NCBI GenBank assembly: GCA_937931785.1
Contig: CALHAX010000039.1
Coordinates: 38,331 to 102,330 of the forward strand
Origin: an uncultured Hyphomicrobiaceae bacterium
Lineage (GTDB): Bacteria; Pseudomonadota; Alphaproteobacteria; Rhizobiales; CALHAX01
Direction of reading: 5' to 3'
Length of the DNA: 64,000 nt
Positions 28,390 to 36,597 of the stretch are shown here, one piece after another. Under the pieces are notes generated by a model. The model had not been told where the DNA came from and searched no databases. It saw only the letters and a list, made by a program, of their open reading frames with translations. A program made the position numbers and the translations under genes. Every line of letters starts with the position of its first letter. Position 1 is the first letter of the stretch.

Positions 28390-29252
28390 GATGTTTGCTC
28401 ATGTTCTGCGATGGATGCTGCGGCGGCGCGGCGTGTCTGGAGCAGACCGTGTTTCGGTGCAAAGAGGAATATCGCGAGGAACACGACTGTTTGCAGAACG
28501 ACGATGATGCCACCTGTTGCGCCGTTGAGAAAGAAACTGAGGTAAGCACCGATAAAACTTGTTGCTGCCCCGATCGCGACACTGAGCAGCAGGAGGATAT
28601 GGAAGCGGTCGGTGAGTAGATATGCTGTTGCGCCGGGGGTGATAACCATGGCGACAACAAGGAACGCACCGACGGTTTGCAATGCTGCAACGGTGCAGGC
28701 TGATAGCAGCGTGAAAAAGAGAATTTTCAGGCGGATCGGATGCAACCCCACGGTTCGCGCATAGTTTTCGTCGAAAAACACAACCATCAGATCTCGCCAC
28801 TTGAGCGTCAGGATCGTGAGCGAAACAGCCGCGATGATGAGAACCTGCAATGCCTCGTCATCGGGGATCGCAAGCACGTTTCCCATGATGATGGTCTGCA
28901 CATTCACAGCCGTCGGGTAGATGGACACGAGCAGAAGCCCGAATGCGAAGAATGATGTGAAAATGAGACCTATGATGGCGTCTTCGCGCAGGCGGCTCAC
29001 CTGGTTGACCAGATACATGCCGAGTGAGGCGAGCAGTCCGGCAAGGAAGGCGCCCGCGGCGAACGGCAGGCCGAGGATGTAGGCGCCAGCCACGCCCGGC
29101 ACGATGGCGTGAGCCAAAGCGTCGCCCATGAGTGACCAACCCTTCAACATCAGATATGCGGATAAAAAAGCGCACACGCCACCAACCAGAGCACTGATGA
29201 CCATGGCCTTTATCATGTAATCGTAGGCGAAAGGGACGAGGAGTTCGCTCAT
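28386..29252 (-). CDS. sitC: Manganese/iron-type ABC transporter permease 1
   Basis: A 288-residue ABC-3 family permease with eight or so membrane segments and the signature [20 protein letters not shown]. It is clearly paralogous to the downstream sitD product and forms the channel with it. Both junctions overlap by four bases (ATGA), pointing to one transcript and coupled translation. The C-terminal tail ([17 protein letters not shown]) is polar and cytoplasmic. Confidence 0.9.
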   Translation of the reverse strand: MSELLVPFAYDYMIKAMVISALVGGVCAFLSAYLMLKGWSLMGDALAHAIVPGVAGAYILGLPFAAGAFLAGLLASLGMYLVNQVSRLREDAIIGLIFTSFFAFGLLLVSIYPTAVNVQTIIMGNVLAIPDDEALQVLIIAAVSLTILTLKWRDLMVVFFDENYARTVGLHPIRLKILFFTLLSACTVAALQTVGAFLVVAMVITPGATAYLLTDRFHILLLLSVAIGAATSFIGAYLSFFLNGATGGIIVVLQTVVFLAIFLFAPKHGLLQTRRAAAASIAEHEQTS

Positions 29253-30175
29253 GACGCGTCGTCCATGAATTCTGGTGGAGGTCCCGTTTCGTCACGATCG
29301 CGCTGGCGGCGGCGCGGTTCGTGCGCACGATCCTTGTTGCCATAGAAAATGACCGGGCGTTCGTCGTCGGTCAGAACCGTGACACCGCGTTCGTCCTCGT
29401 CGTTGTGAAGCTCCGTTCCGTCGAGGCGGAAGTGGCGGAGCACACCGCCGAATGCTTCTTCCAGATTGCTCTGTGTGAACGTCGTTTCCGTTGGGCCAGC
29501 GGCTAGAACGGTCTGATTGATGAGGACAACCTGATCGCAGAAGTCTGGCACGCTTCCGAGGTTATGCGTGGAGACCAGCATCAGGTGGCCAGCGTCGCGC
29601 AACTCGCCCATCAGGTCAATGATGGCGTGCTCCGTCTTGACGTCGACGCCTGTGAACGGCTCGTCAAGGAGGATAAGTTTTCCTTCCTGCGCGAGAGCCC
29701 GTGCCAGGAAGACGCGTTTTTTCTGTCCACCGGACAATTCTCCAATCTGGCGGTCACGATATTCTGTCATACGAACCCGATCGAGGGCATCGGTGACCAT
29801 GGCGCGGTCGTGGACGGAAGGTGTTCGGAGAAATCCCATATGACCGTAACGGCCCATCATGACCACATCTTCAACGAGGACCGGGAAATTCCAGTCAACC
29901 TCTTCGGCCTGGGGCACGTAAGCAACGAGGTTCTTGCGCATGGCTTCGGCGGCGGGGCGTCCGCCGATCTGCACTGTGCCTGTGGTTGGGGTCACGAAGC
30001 CCATGATCGCCTTGAACAGCGTGGATTTTCCACTGCCATTGACACCGACAAGTCCGCAAATAGAACCAGCGGATAACGAGAAACTGGCATCGCGCAACCC
30101 GGTGTTTCCGTTGCGATAGGTGACTGTGACTCCGCTTACGTTCAGTGAAATGTCGGCGCTCACTTTGTCTTTCAC
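29249..30175 (-). CDS. sitB: Manganese/iron-type ABC transporter ATP-binding protein
   Basis: A 308-residue ATPase that powers import. Walker [10 protein letters not shown] lies near residue 42, the Q-loop follows in [14 protein letters not shown], the signature is [16 protein letters not shown], and Walker B is [20 protein letters not shown] is typical of Sit/Mnt/Znu ATPases. A C-terminal extension of about 60 residues (including [18 protein letters not shown]) is a SitB-like trait. The start is GTG, overlapping the sitA stop as GTGA. Confidence 0.92.
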   Translation of the reverse strand: MKDKVSADISLNVSGVTVTYRNGNTGLRDASFSLSAGSICGLVGVNGSGKSTLFKAIMGFVTPTTGTVQIGGRPAAEAMRKNLVAYVPQAEEVDWNFPVLVEDVVMMGRYGHMGFLRTPSVHDRAMVTDALDRVRMTEYRDRQIGELSGGQKKRVFLARALAQEGKLILLDEPFTGVDVKTEHAIIDLMGELRDAGHLMLVSTHNLGSVPDFCDQVVLINQTVLAAGPTETTFTQSNLEEAFGGVLRHFRLDGTELHNDEDERGVTVLTDDERPVIFYGNKDRAHEPRRRQRDRDETGPPPEFMDDAS

Positions 30176-31065
30176 GTGCCGAAACCTTCCGCGATCGTCG
30201 CGACTGTGACTTCCAGTAGCTTGAGATAAGATGGCACAGGACCGTCTGCGGCCGAGAGGGAATCCACGTACAGAACTCCGCCGTAGCGGGCTCCGGTTTC
30301 CTTGGCAACTTGCTTCGCGGCGCGGTCGGACACCGTGCTCTCACTGAAAACGACGGGGATGGTGTTGGCGCGAACGGTGTCAATGACGTTGCGAACCTGC
30401 TGGGGCGTCCCCTGCTCGTCGGCGTTGATTGGCCAGAGATAAAGTTCTTTCATTTCGAAGTCACGGGCGAGATAGCTGAATGCTCCTTCAGATGTCACCA
30501 ACCAGCGCTTGTCTCGAGGAATGCTTGCGAGACGTGCACGCAGTGGTGCAATCGCGGATTTGATTTTTGCAGTGTAGGTTGCGGCGTTGGTGTTGTAGGT
30601 CGTTGCATTCTTCGGGTCATGCTTGACCAGTGCTGCGCGAATATTCTCTACATACACGAGTGCGTTCTCGAGAGACATCCAGGCATGGGGATTGGGTTTT
30701 CCAGTGTACGGACCTTGGCCAATACCGATCGGGATAATGCCGTCGCTGACGACAATACCTGGAACGTCCTTGACACTGTCGAAAAATTTTTCAAACCAGC
30801 GTTCGAGATTCATGCCGTTCCAGAGAACGAGATCGGCTTTCTGCGCCTTGACGATGTCACCAGGCGTTGGTTGGTAGTCGTGAATTTCAGCGCCTGGTTT
30901 GGTGATCGAGACAACATCTGCTGCATCGCCCGCAACGTTGGCTGCAATATCCTGGATGACCGTAAATGTAGTCAAGACGCGGAATTTTCCATCTCCCTCT
31001 GTGGTGTCTGGGCCGCACGCGCTGAGAGCGAGAACGAGAAGACAACATAGCCAGCGCCTTGTCAT
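30172..31065 (-). CDS. sitA: Manganese/iron-type ABC transporter binding lipoprotein
   Basis: The periplasmic metal-binding component, cluster A-I. It starts [24 protein letters not shown] is a lipobox, so Cys17 should be lipidated. Metal ligands fit the SitA/PsaA/ZnuA fold: [11 protein letters not shown] (His), KPNPHAWMS (His), then Glu and Asp in the C-terminal lobe ([15 protein letters not shown]). There is no His-rich loop, which argues against a ZnuA zinc protein. The frame opens at 31287, but the ATG at 31065 places the signal peptide correctly. It heads the operon directly downstream of the MntR box. Confidence 0.92.
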   Translation of the reverse strand: MTRRWLCCLLVLALSACGPDTTEGDGKFRVLTTFTVIQDIAANVAGDAADVVSITKPGAEIHDYQPTPGDIVKAQKADLVLWNGMNLERWFEKFFDSVKDVPGIVVSDGIIPIGIGQGPYTGKPNPHAWMSLENALVYVENIRAALVKHDPKNATTYNTNAATYTAKIKSAIAPLRARLASIPRDKRWLVTSEGAFSYLARDFEMKELYLWPINADEQGTPQQVRNVIDTVRANTIPVVFSESTVSDRAAKQVAKETGARYGGVLYVDSLSAADGPVPSYLKLLEVTVATIAEGFGT

Positions 31066-31170
31066 ATGTGATGTGTCCCGTTCACCTGTTTCGTTCGGAA
31101 CGCGCTTGAAGGAGAAAGCGCGTGACGGATCATCAGCTGCTGAAAATCGAAATTTGTTGCATCGCCTAAT

Positions 31171-31192
31171 AAAGTTAGGCACATCTAACTTT
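31171..31192. promoter_or_regulatory. MntR box (22-bp palindrome) between sitA and mntR
   Basis: A perfect 8-bp inverted repeat, AAAGTTAG and CTAACTTT, separated by GCACAT: 22 bp in all. The spacing and A/T ends match known MntR operators. It lies 105 bp upstream of sitA and 63 bp upstream of mntR, placed to control both. An adjoining 10-bp palindrome (TTGACGTCAA, 31191-31200) may contain the mntR -35 element. Manganese-loaded MntR would repress the importer. Confidence 0.8.
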
Positions 31193-31255
31193 GACGTCAA
31201 GATGCCATTGTTGCATGAGATACAATCGATGGCGGGATACGTGGTGGGACGCGTG

Positions 31256-31693
31256 ATGAGCGATGTGCGGAACAAATCGGCGATCAAGCGTCAGGCGCGT
31301 AATTTTCAGCGCGTTCGTGAGGCGCATCAAACCGAAGTTGCGGAAGATTATGTTGAACTGATTGCAGATCTCATCGAACAACACGGGGAAGCTCGCGTCG
31401 TGGACCTTGCCGAGCGTCTCGGGGTTACAAATGCAACGGTGAACAATACGGTTCAGCGTTTGCAACGCGACAACCTCGTGACTGCTGAACGCTATCGCTC
31501 GATCTTCCTCACGCCGGAGGGGCAGAAAATGGCGGAGGCGTCACGCAAGCGGCATGATCTGGTTCGGGATTTTCTGATTGCCATTGGTGTTGATGTGAAC
31601 ACGGCAGATGCGGATGCCGAGGGCATCGAGCATCATGTAAGCGCAAAGACGCTTGAAGCCTTTCGACGGTTTATGGCCGAGCGGGAAGTGTAA
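31256..31693 (+). CDS. mntR: Manganese-responsive regulator MntR (DtxR family)
   Basis: A 145-residue DtxR-family repressor. Residues ~25-80 form the winged helix (EDYVELIADLIEQHGEARV ... RLGVTNATVNNTVQRL). The metal-binding and dimer part has RHDLVRDFL and DAEGIEHHVS, where Glu and His residues bind Mn2+. The frame is open from 30899. I chose the ATG at 31256 because it gives the family length and leaves the promoter region free; an in-frame ATG at 31202 is also possible. It is divergent from sitABCD across the MntR box, the normal autoregulated arrangement. Confidence 0.93.
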   Translation: MSDVRNKSAIKRQARNFQRVREAHQTEVAEDYVELIADLIEQHGEARVVDLAERLGVTNATVNNTVQRLQRDNLVTAERYRSIFLTPEGQKMAEASRKRHDLVRDFLIAIGVDVNTADADAEGIEHHVSAKTLEAFRRFMAEREV

Positions 31694-31706
31694 GGTCACC
31701 CGGTTG

Positions 31707-32360
31707 TCAAGCAGAGGCCTGTACGGCGATCTGGACATTTGCAGGCAAGCCAGATGTGGCGCCCTTTGAATCTGTAACCAGAACGGAAAAACTCGCAGTC
31801 GCTGCGTTTGTTCCGTCGTGTACGAACGCTATGCGGCTGGCTTGCAAATCCGATTGTGTGAAACTCTGGATCGGTTTTGACATGTCATTTGACAGTGCGA
31901 CCCATCCGTTGGCGGCGTTTGAAATCCTGAAAGTCAGATCAGACGCAACGTCGTCGGGATCGATGGCATTCAGATCTTTCGTATTGATTACAACAGACTT
32001 GCCACGTCCGACAGATAAGTCAAGATCGCCTGTCAGTGTTGGAGGAATGTTGCGCATGCTGGCTTCGAGCTCACCGCCGGCGGCGAGCGCCAGTTGGCCA
32101 TATTCAATCTTGCCCGACACTGCGCCGGTCGCGCCGATATCAATCAGTTTGGCAACGTGAACATCGCCCTGCATCATGCCGTGCACGTGAGCGGTTGTTG
32201 AATGTACCGTTCCGATAACGCGACCGCCGTGATGGACAATCACATGCGTTGCGGACAACTCGCCTTCAACGGCGCCATGGATCTCGATCAATTCGCCGCC
32301 TTCAACACTCCCGGTCAGCGTTGTGTTCTGATCAATAATCGTCGGAACGGATCCAGTCAT
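31707..32360 (-). CDS. Bactofilin fused to a cadherin/CSPG-like repeat
   Basis: The 217-residue product has two parts. Residues ~8-105 are a bactofilin-type right-handed beta-helix with short repeating strands (GSVEGGELIEIHGAVEGEL ... GDVHVAKLIDIGATGAVSGKI), the fold that polymerises into filaments. Residues ~113-213 read as one cadherin-like CSPG repeat: ITTK-type start VVINTKDLNAIDPDD, then LTFRISNAANGWVAL, SFTQSDLQASRIAFVHDG and FSVLVTDSKG. CSPG repeats normally lie in large extracellular proteins, yet there is no signal peptide here. A structured 340-bp leader region lies upstream. It converges on mntR with a 13-bp gap. Confidence 0.8.
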   Translation of the reverse strand: MTGSVPTIIDQNTTLTGSVEGGELIEIHGAVEGELSATHVIVHHGGRVIGTVHSTTAHVHGMMQGDVHVAKLIDIGATGAVSGKIEYGQLALAAGGELEASMRNIPPTLTGDLDLSVGRGKSVVINTKDLNAIDPDDVASDLTFRISNAANGWVALSNDMSKPIQSFTQSDLQASRIAFVHDGTNAATASFSVLVTDSKGATSGLPANVQIAVQASA

Positions 32361-32703
32361 GTCGTACGTCTCCCCAGTATACCAATCGTAAGTCTTTGCA
32401 TGGCAATGCGTCAGCTTTTATGGCGGGATTGATCAAAGGGGCAACAGGAGAGTTGTTCACACAATGCCCATGCAGCATGGGCTCAATATATATGGCCGAC
32501 CTGCAGCCTTATCGGCAAACAGGTCGGCCCATGCGATTGTTCGACAGAGATTGGGACCGGACCTTACGGTCCGCACAGACGGTGTCCCCGAACAATCGCA
32601 GGTAACTTGGTTTCAGGTTTCAGGTCGCATTTGATGTTTGAAGCGCTGCTTATAGCTGCCGCAAATGCTATTTGCGGCCATTCGGCTGAAGTGTCCTATC
32701 CGC
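32361..32703 (-). other. Gene-free region with four stacked inverted repeats, candidate structured RNA
   Basis: The 343 bp upstream of the bactofilin gene contain four hairpins in a row. (1) 32466-32482, GCCCATG/CATGGGC. (2) 32494-32529, GGCCGACCTG/CAGGTCGGCC. (3) 32532-32600, an outer 12-bp stem TGCGATTGTTCG/CGAACAATCGCA enclosing GGGAC/GTCCC and an apical GGACC/GGTCC. (4) 32658-32678, GCCGCAAAT/ATTTGCGGC. On the minus strand the apical loop of (3) is GUAA, a GNRA tetraloop, which favours a minus-strand RNA. It could be a 5' leader, a small RNA, or a mobile palindromic element. No T-run follows, so these are not simple terminators. Confidence 0.45.
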
Positions 32704-32832
32704 CTAATCTGGATAGCCATTAAACTGAACGGAAACGGTACTGTGTGTGTTGGCTTGTGTGGCGGTTATTGCGCCAAGTACGCCTACGCCGAGTGTGGCT
32801 GCGATTGCTATGGCTGTCATCATGTTGCGCAT
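32704..32832 (-). CDS. Tiny exported peptide (42 aa)
   Basis: A short frame starting MRNMMTAIAIAATLGVGVLG with a signal-peptide profile and a probable cleavage after TATQA. This would leave a mature peptide of only about 15 residues (NTHSTVSVQFNGYPD). The longer open frame from 32895 adds an unlikely polar lead. The ribosome site is weak (AAAGG). It is the first of two neighbouring genes on this strand with the same design, which supports it being real. Function unknown. Confidence 0.45.
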   Translation of the reverse strand: MRNMMTAIAIAATLGVGVLGAITATQANTHSTVSVQFNGYPD

Positions 32833-33057
32833 TTTGGGCCTTTCGTGGGGGGATCGGGCCTGAGGTTTTTGACGTTTGAAAAGGTGAGTTGACAACTTTC
32901 GGGATGCTTACGGGCCGGATGCCGGTTGGGGTGAGACAACTGATCACCCGGCCCTGAACGAACGGACACTGTTGCCCGCTCATGAAGTTGATTGTGAACT
33001 GTTCTCGCTCCGTACGATCGGGGTGATTGTTGAGCGAAAATTCAGCCCTGGTTTGAC

Positions 33058-33201
33058 CTACCGTCCGTCAATAGCAACGAACGGGTTCACCTCTCCAGAA
33101 CCAATGGACAGGCCGTATGTCGGTGCGGCGGTGGCTGTTCCAGCGATTGCCGTGAAAGAAAGTGCGATTGCTACGGTTGCTGCTGTAAGTGTCTTGGTCA
33201 T
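33058..33201 (-). CDS. Tiny exported peptide (47 aa)
   Basis: The ATG at 33201 has a strong ribosome site (AAGGAG, 8 bases upstream). The 47-residue product begins MTKTLTAATVAIALSFTAIA and has a clear cleavage site after TATA-A. The mature peptide is about 22 residues (PTYGLSIGSGEVNPFVAIDG). It resembles the 32704-32832 gene in size and layout but not in mature sequence. A CRP-type palindrome lies 73 bp upstream. Function unknown; a secreted signal, inhibitor or structural peptide are all possible. Confidence 0.6.
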   Translation of the reverse strand: MTKTLTAATVAIALSFTAIAGTATAAPTYGLSIGSGEVNPFVAIDGR

Positions 33202-33273
33202 GTGTATTCTCCTTGGTTTCTGTCCGACTGTGTCGGTGTTGAGAGGAGAATGACCTGATTGCTGTCGGCAAGA

Positions 33274-33289
33274 TGTGACGTGCGTCACA
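33274..33289. promoter_or_regulatory. CRP/FNR-type palindrome upstream of a tiny exported peptide gene
   Basis: TGTGACGTGCGTCACA is a perfect palindrome that fits the classic TGTGA-N6-TCACA CRP consensus. It lies 73-88 bp upstream of the 33201 start, a normal activator position. Whether this organism has a CRP-like protein with that specificity cannot be told from the window. Confidence 0.45.
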
Positions 33290-33355
33290 CAAACGCTTTT
33301 TCACGGGGACGTGACATCTCCGCGGTTTTTTTAACTCACATTGTTGCTGGAAGTG

Positions 33356-34264
33356 TCAGGCGGTTTTGGGGGCGGTCCATTGGGCAGGTGCACGTTCGAT
33401 GGTGATTACGGCTAGTCCGACGACGACAAGAGCAGCACCTACGATGGACCAGGGGGTTAATTTTTCTCCTAACACCAGAACGCTGGCGATCACGGAGAAA
33501 ACGGGGAGCAGAAGCAGGAACGGGCCGACGCGGCCAACAGGGTGACGTGCGACAAGCGTGTACCAGAGGCCATAGCCTAATGCGGTCATGATCAAGCCGA
33601 GATAAGCGACGGTTCCCCATACGACCCAATCAGCGGACTGGACGTAGGCGATGTGATCGGTCTCGAAGACGAGCGAGAAGGCCAGGAGCTGCGGTGATGC
33701 GAAAACAGCGACCCAGGCAATGAGAGCAAAGCCATTGATATCATCCTGTCCTGATCGCGTCAGATTTTGTCCAAGGCGACGGATCATGACTTGCCCGAGC
33801 GCCCATGTGAACGCGCCACCTACAACAAGCAAGACGTAGACCCATGCGCCGGCCAGTCGCGGTTCGCCCGCGATGAAGGCGACGCCACTGAATGCGATCA
33901 CGATGCCGACTGCTTTTTGCCAACCCGGCTTTTCGCCAAGCAAAAGTGCCCCAAGCATCACGAGGAAAGGAACTTCAAGCTGCACGACAAGCACGGCGGT
34001 CGATGCGTCGAGACCTGCCAGCCCGTTAAACGTCATGGAATATTGGATCGCTGCGGAGACGAGCGAGATCGCTATGATCGCTCCCATCGCATGCCATGGG
34101 GGTTTCACGAACCACACCAAAGTGAGCGCCGTCACGGCAAACCGCAACGACATCAGAAATATAGGAGGAAAATGATTGATCGCCGCCTTGGCGAAAACAA
34201 AACCCATGCCCCAGATCAATGGAACGGCGAGACCCATGAGGATGTCTAGCGGTGTGAGTTTCAT
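33356..34264 (-). CDS. EamA-family (DMT superfamily) transporter
   Basis: A 302-residue inner-membrane protein with about ten membrane segments in two EamA repeats, each of about 130 residues (PLIWGMGFVFAKAAINHFPP in the first; GGAFTWALGQVMIRRLGQ at the start of the second). Such proteins export amino acids or related metabolites; the substrate cannot be read. It lies downstream of the xsc gene on the same strand, but a strong terminator separates them. Confidence 0.88.
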   Translation of the reverse strand: MKLTPLDILMGLAVPLIWGMGFVFAKAAINHFPPIFLMSLRFAVTALTLVWFVKPPWHAMGAIIAISLVSAAIQYSMTFNGLAGLDASTAVLVVQLEVPFLVMLGALLLGEKPGWQKAVGIVIAFSGVAFIAGEPRLAGAWVYVLLVVGGAFTWALGQVMIRRLGQNLTRSGQDDINGFALIAWVAVFASPQLLAFSLVFETDHIAYVQSADWVVWGTVAYLGLIMTALGYGLWYTLVARHPVGRVGPFLLLLPVFSVIASVLVLGEKLTPWSIVGAALVVVGLAVITIERAPAQWTAPKTA

Positions 34265-34342
34265 CTGTGCAGCGCCCCCGAGCGGTAAGCTGCAAAACTA
34301 CATGTCTTTGTTGCGGCTGTCGCTGATGGATTTTCTAACAAA

Positions 34343-34379
34343 AAAACGGCGGTCGCTCGCAAGAGCAGACCGCCGTTTT
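34343..34379 (-). terminator. Rho-independent terminator after xsc
   Basis: A 12-bp perfect stem, AAAACGGCGGTC and GACCGCCGTTTT, with an inner GCTC/GAGC pairing in the loop. On the minus strand it is followed by a run of T. It lies 45 bp past the xsc stop. The A/T-flanked stem could also work in the other direction. Confidence 0.9.
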
Positions 34380-34423
34380 CAAACTTGAATGTCGTCCCGC
34401 CCTAAAGTGCGGCACGATCGGAA

Positions 34424-36205
34424 TTACACACCAGCTTGTGGGCGCATGTCGTCCTTGTTGATGCCTGCGACAGAGACAGGTTTCTTCATGGCGTCGCGAC
34501 GGAACGGTTCGCCAAGTTCCTGGTTCAGAACCACTTCGATGAACGTGGTCTCATTATTGTTCATCTGACCGTCAACGGCCTTGGCCAATGCGTCAGTCAG
34601 TTGCTCCATGGATGTGACCTGCACACCCTTCAGGCCGCAGCCTTCGGCGATCTTGGCATACTCGACGCCGAGGTTCAGTTCCGTGCCGACGAAGTTGTCG
34701 TCGAACCAGAGCGTCGTATTCCGTTTTTCCGCGCCCCACTGATAGTTACGGAAGATCACCATTGTGATTGGTGGCCAGTCGTTACGACCGCATGCTGTCA
34801 TCTCGTTCATGGATATACCGAACGCGCCGTCGCCTGCGAAACCAACAACCGGAACGTCTGGTTTGGCGATCTTGGCACCGAGGATGGCCGGGAAACCATA
34901 ACCACAGGGTCCGAACAAACCAGGAGACAAATATTTGCGTCCTTCTTCGAACGATGGGTAGGCGTTGCCGATAGCGCAGTTGTTACCAATGTCAGACGAG
35001 ATGATCGCATCCTTCGGCAAGGACGACTGGATTGCACGCCACGCCATACGTGGTGACATCCGCTCAGGTTCGCGGTTGCGAGACCGTTCGTTCCAGTTGG
35101 TGCCTGGATCGTCGTCTTCGTGATCCATGGAGGACAACTGTTGCAACCAAGCGGATTTGGTCTGGTGAATGAGTGCTTCACGATCCTTGCGACCCTCGTC
35201 ACCGGCTGTTGCTGCAACTTTTTCGAGAAGCTGCTCTGCAACGCGTTTGGCATCACCTTGAATTGGAACGGCAACTTTCTTGGTCAGGCCAATGCGATCG
35301 GAATTGATATCCACCTGGATGATCTTGGCGTCTTTTGGCCAGTAGTCGATGCCGTAACCCGGCAAGGTTGAGAACGGATTGAGGCGTGTGCCCAATGCAA
35401 GGACAACATCTGCCTTGGCAACGAGTTCCATGGCTGCCTTGGAGCCGTTGTAACCCAGTGGTCCGACGCTCAACGGGTGTGAGCCAGGGAAGGCATCGTT
35501 GTGCTGATAGTTGCAGCACACGGGTGCACTGAGTTTTTCTGCAAGGTTTTTCGATGCTTCGATACCACCAGAGAGGACGACACCTGCGCCGTTCAGCAGA
35601 ACGGGGAACTTGGCTTCACTGAGCAGTTTCGCAGCTTCGTTGATCGCGGTTTCACCACCTGCCGGCCGCTCGAGCCGGAGGATCTGGGGGAGCTCGACGT
35701 CGACGACCTGGGTCCAGTAATCACGTGGAATGTTGATCTGTGCTGGTCCGCTACGGCGCCACGCTTGTTCGATCACGCGGTTCAGAACTTCGCCCATGCG
35801 GGATGGATCGCGCACTTCTTCCTGGTAGCACACCATGTCCTCGAACAGTTTCATCTGTTCGATTTCCTGGAAGCCACCCTGACCGATGGTCTTGTTCGCA
35901 GCCTGCGGTGTGACCAGAAGAAGTGGTGTATGATTCCAGTATGCGGTTTTCACTGGCGTCACGAAATTCGTGATGCCCGGACCGTTCTGAGCCACCATCA
36001 TCGACATCTTGCCAGATGCGCGTGTGAAGCCGTCAGCCGACATGCCGGCGTTGCATTCGTGGGCGCAATCCCAGAATTTGATGCCTGCCGCAGGGAAGAG
36101 ATCCGAGATCGGCATCATGGCCGAGCCGATAATACCGAATGCATGTTCGATACCGTGCATCTGAAGAACTTTCACAAAAAGCTCTTCGGTTGTCATCTTC
36201 GTCAT
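34424..36205 (-). CDS. xsc: Sulfoacetaldehyde acetyltransferase
   Basis: Xsc is a thiamine-diphosphate enzyme that splits sulfoacetaldehyde with phosphate into sulfite and acetyl phosphate, the desulfonation step of taurine catabolism. The ~593-residue product matches Xsc closely: MHGIEHAFGIIGSAMMPISD at the start, WDCAHECNAGMSADGF, SGPAQINIPRDYWTQ, and the ThDP-binding GFAGDGAFGISMNEM with FRNYQWGAEKRN. The ATG at 36205 has a GAGGAG site 7 bases upstream; the frame opens at 36247. It follows ald and a cupin gene on the same strand. Confidence 0.96.
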   Translation of the reverse strand: MTKMTTEELFVKVLQMHGIEHAFGIIGSAMMPISDLFPAAGIKFWDCAHECNAGMSADGFTRASGKMSMMVAQNGPGITNFVTPVKTAYWNHTPLLLVTPQAANKTIGQGGFQEIEQMKLFEDMVCYQEEVRDPSRMGEVLNRVIEQAWRRSGPAQINIPRDYWTQVVDVELPQILRLERPAGGETAINEAAKLLSEAKFPVLLNGAGVVLSGGIEASKNLAEKLSAPVCCNYQHNDAFPGSHPLSVGPLGYNGSKAAMELVAKADVVLALGTRLNPFSTLPGYGIDYWPKDAKIIQVDINSDRIGLTKKVAVPIQGDAKRVAEQLLEKVAATAGDEGRKDREALIHQTKSAWLQQLSSMDHEDDDPGTNWNERSRNREPERMSPRMAWRAIQSSLPKDAIISSDIGNNCAIGNAYPSFEEGRKYLSPGLFGPCGYGFPAILGAKIAKPDVPVVGFAGDGAFGISMNEMTACGRNDWPPITMVIFRNYQWGAEKRNTTLWFDDNFVGTELNLGVEYAKIAEGCGLKGVQVTSMEQLTDALAKAVDGQMNNNETTFIEVVLNQELGEPFRRDAMKKPVSVAGINKDDMRPQAGV

Positions 36206-36275
36206 CAATTTCTCTCCTCGGGTCAGTCGTGCATCTGCACCTGTCAAAGTTGCGACACGTTCAAAATCTGGGGAT

Positions 36276-36575
36276 CTATTTCAGTTCGATTTCCAGGAAC
36301 CGGTATTCGCCATCTGTCGCGTTGATCACATCGTGCTCAACGCCTTTTTCTCGAAAATAAGGAACGCCACTTCTCATTTCTGAGACAGCCTCGCCAGTCT
36401 TGTCGACAATCCTGAGCGCTCCGTCAAGCATTGGCACCACCACATAATCATGTTCGTGACGGTGCCAGCCTGTGTTCTGTTCGCGCTCAAACGACCACTC
36501 CCATACGATGACCTTGTCATTCTCGATCAGTATCTTGCCAGTCGCGGTGCCTTCGCTTGTGGTTGGGTCGCACAT
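36276..36575 (-). CDS. Small cupin-domain protein between ald and xsc
   Basis: A 99-residue single-domain cupin. Motif 1 reads NTGWHRHEHDYVVVPMLDGAL, with two His and a Glu in the usual metal-ligand order. Motif 2 is degenerate but keeps His in KGVEHDVINATDGEYRF. A GGAGA site supports the ATG at 36575; the frame opens at 36665 inside ald. It lies 22 bp after ald and 70 bp before xsc, so it is probably part of the taurine operon. It may sense or process a sulfonate or sulfite-related compound; that is an inference. Confidence 0.85.
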   Translation of the reverse strand: MCDPTTSEGTATGKILIENDKVIVWEWSFEREQNTGWHRHEHDYVVVPMLDGALRIVDKTGEAVSEMRSGVPYFREKGVEHDVINATDGEYRFLEIELK

Positions 36576-36597
36576 GGCTGTCTCCTTTGGCGGTAGC

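Noticed and set aside
28386..31065. Zinc (ZnuABC) transporter
   Set aside because: The binding protein lacks a His-rich loop, there are two permease genes, and an MntR gene and MntR box are adjacent; manganese fits better.
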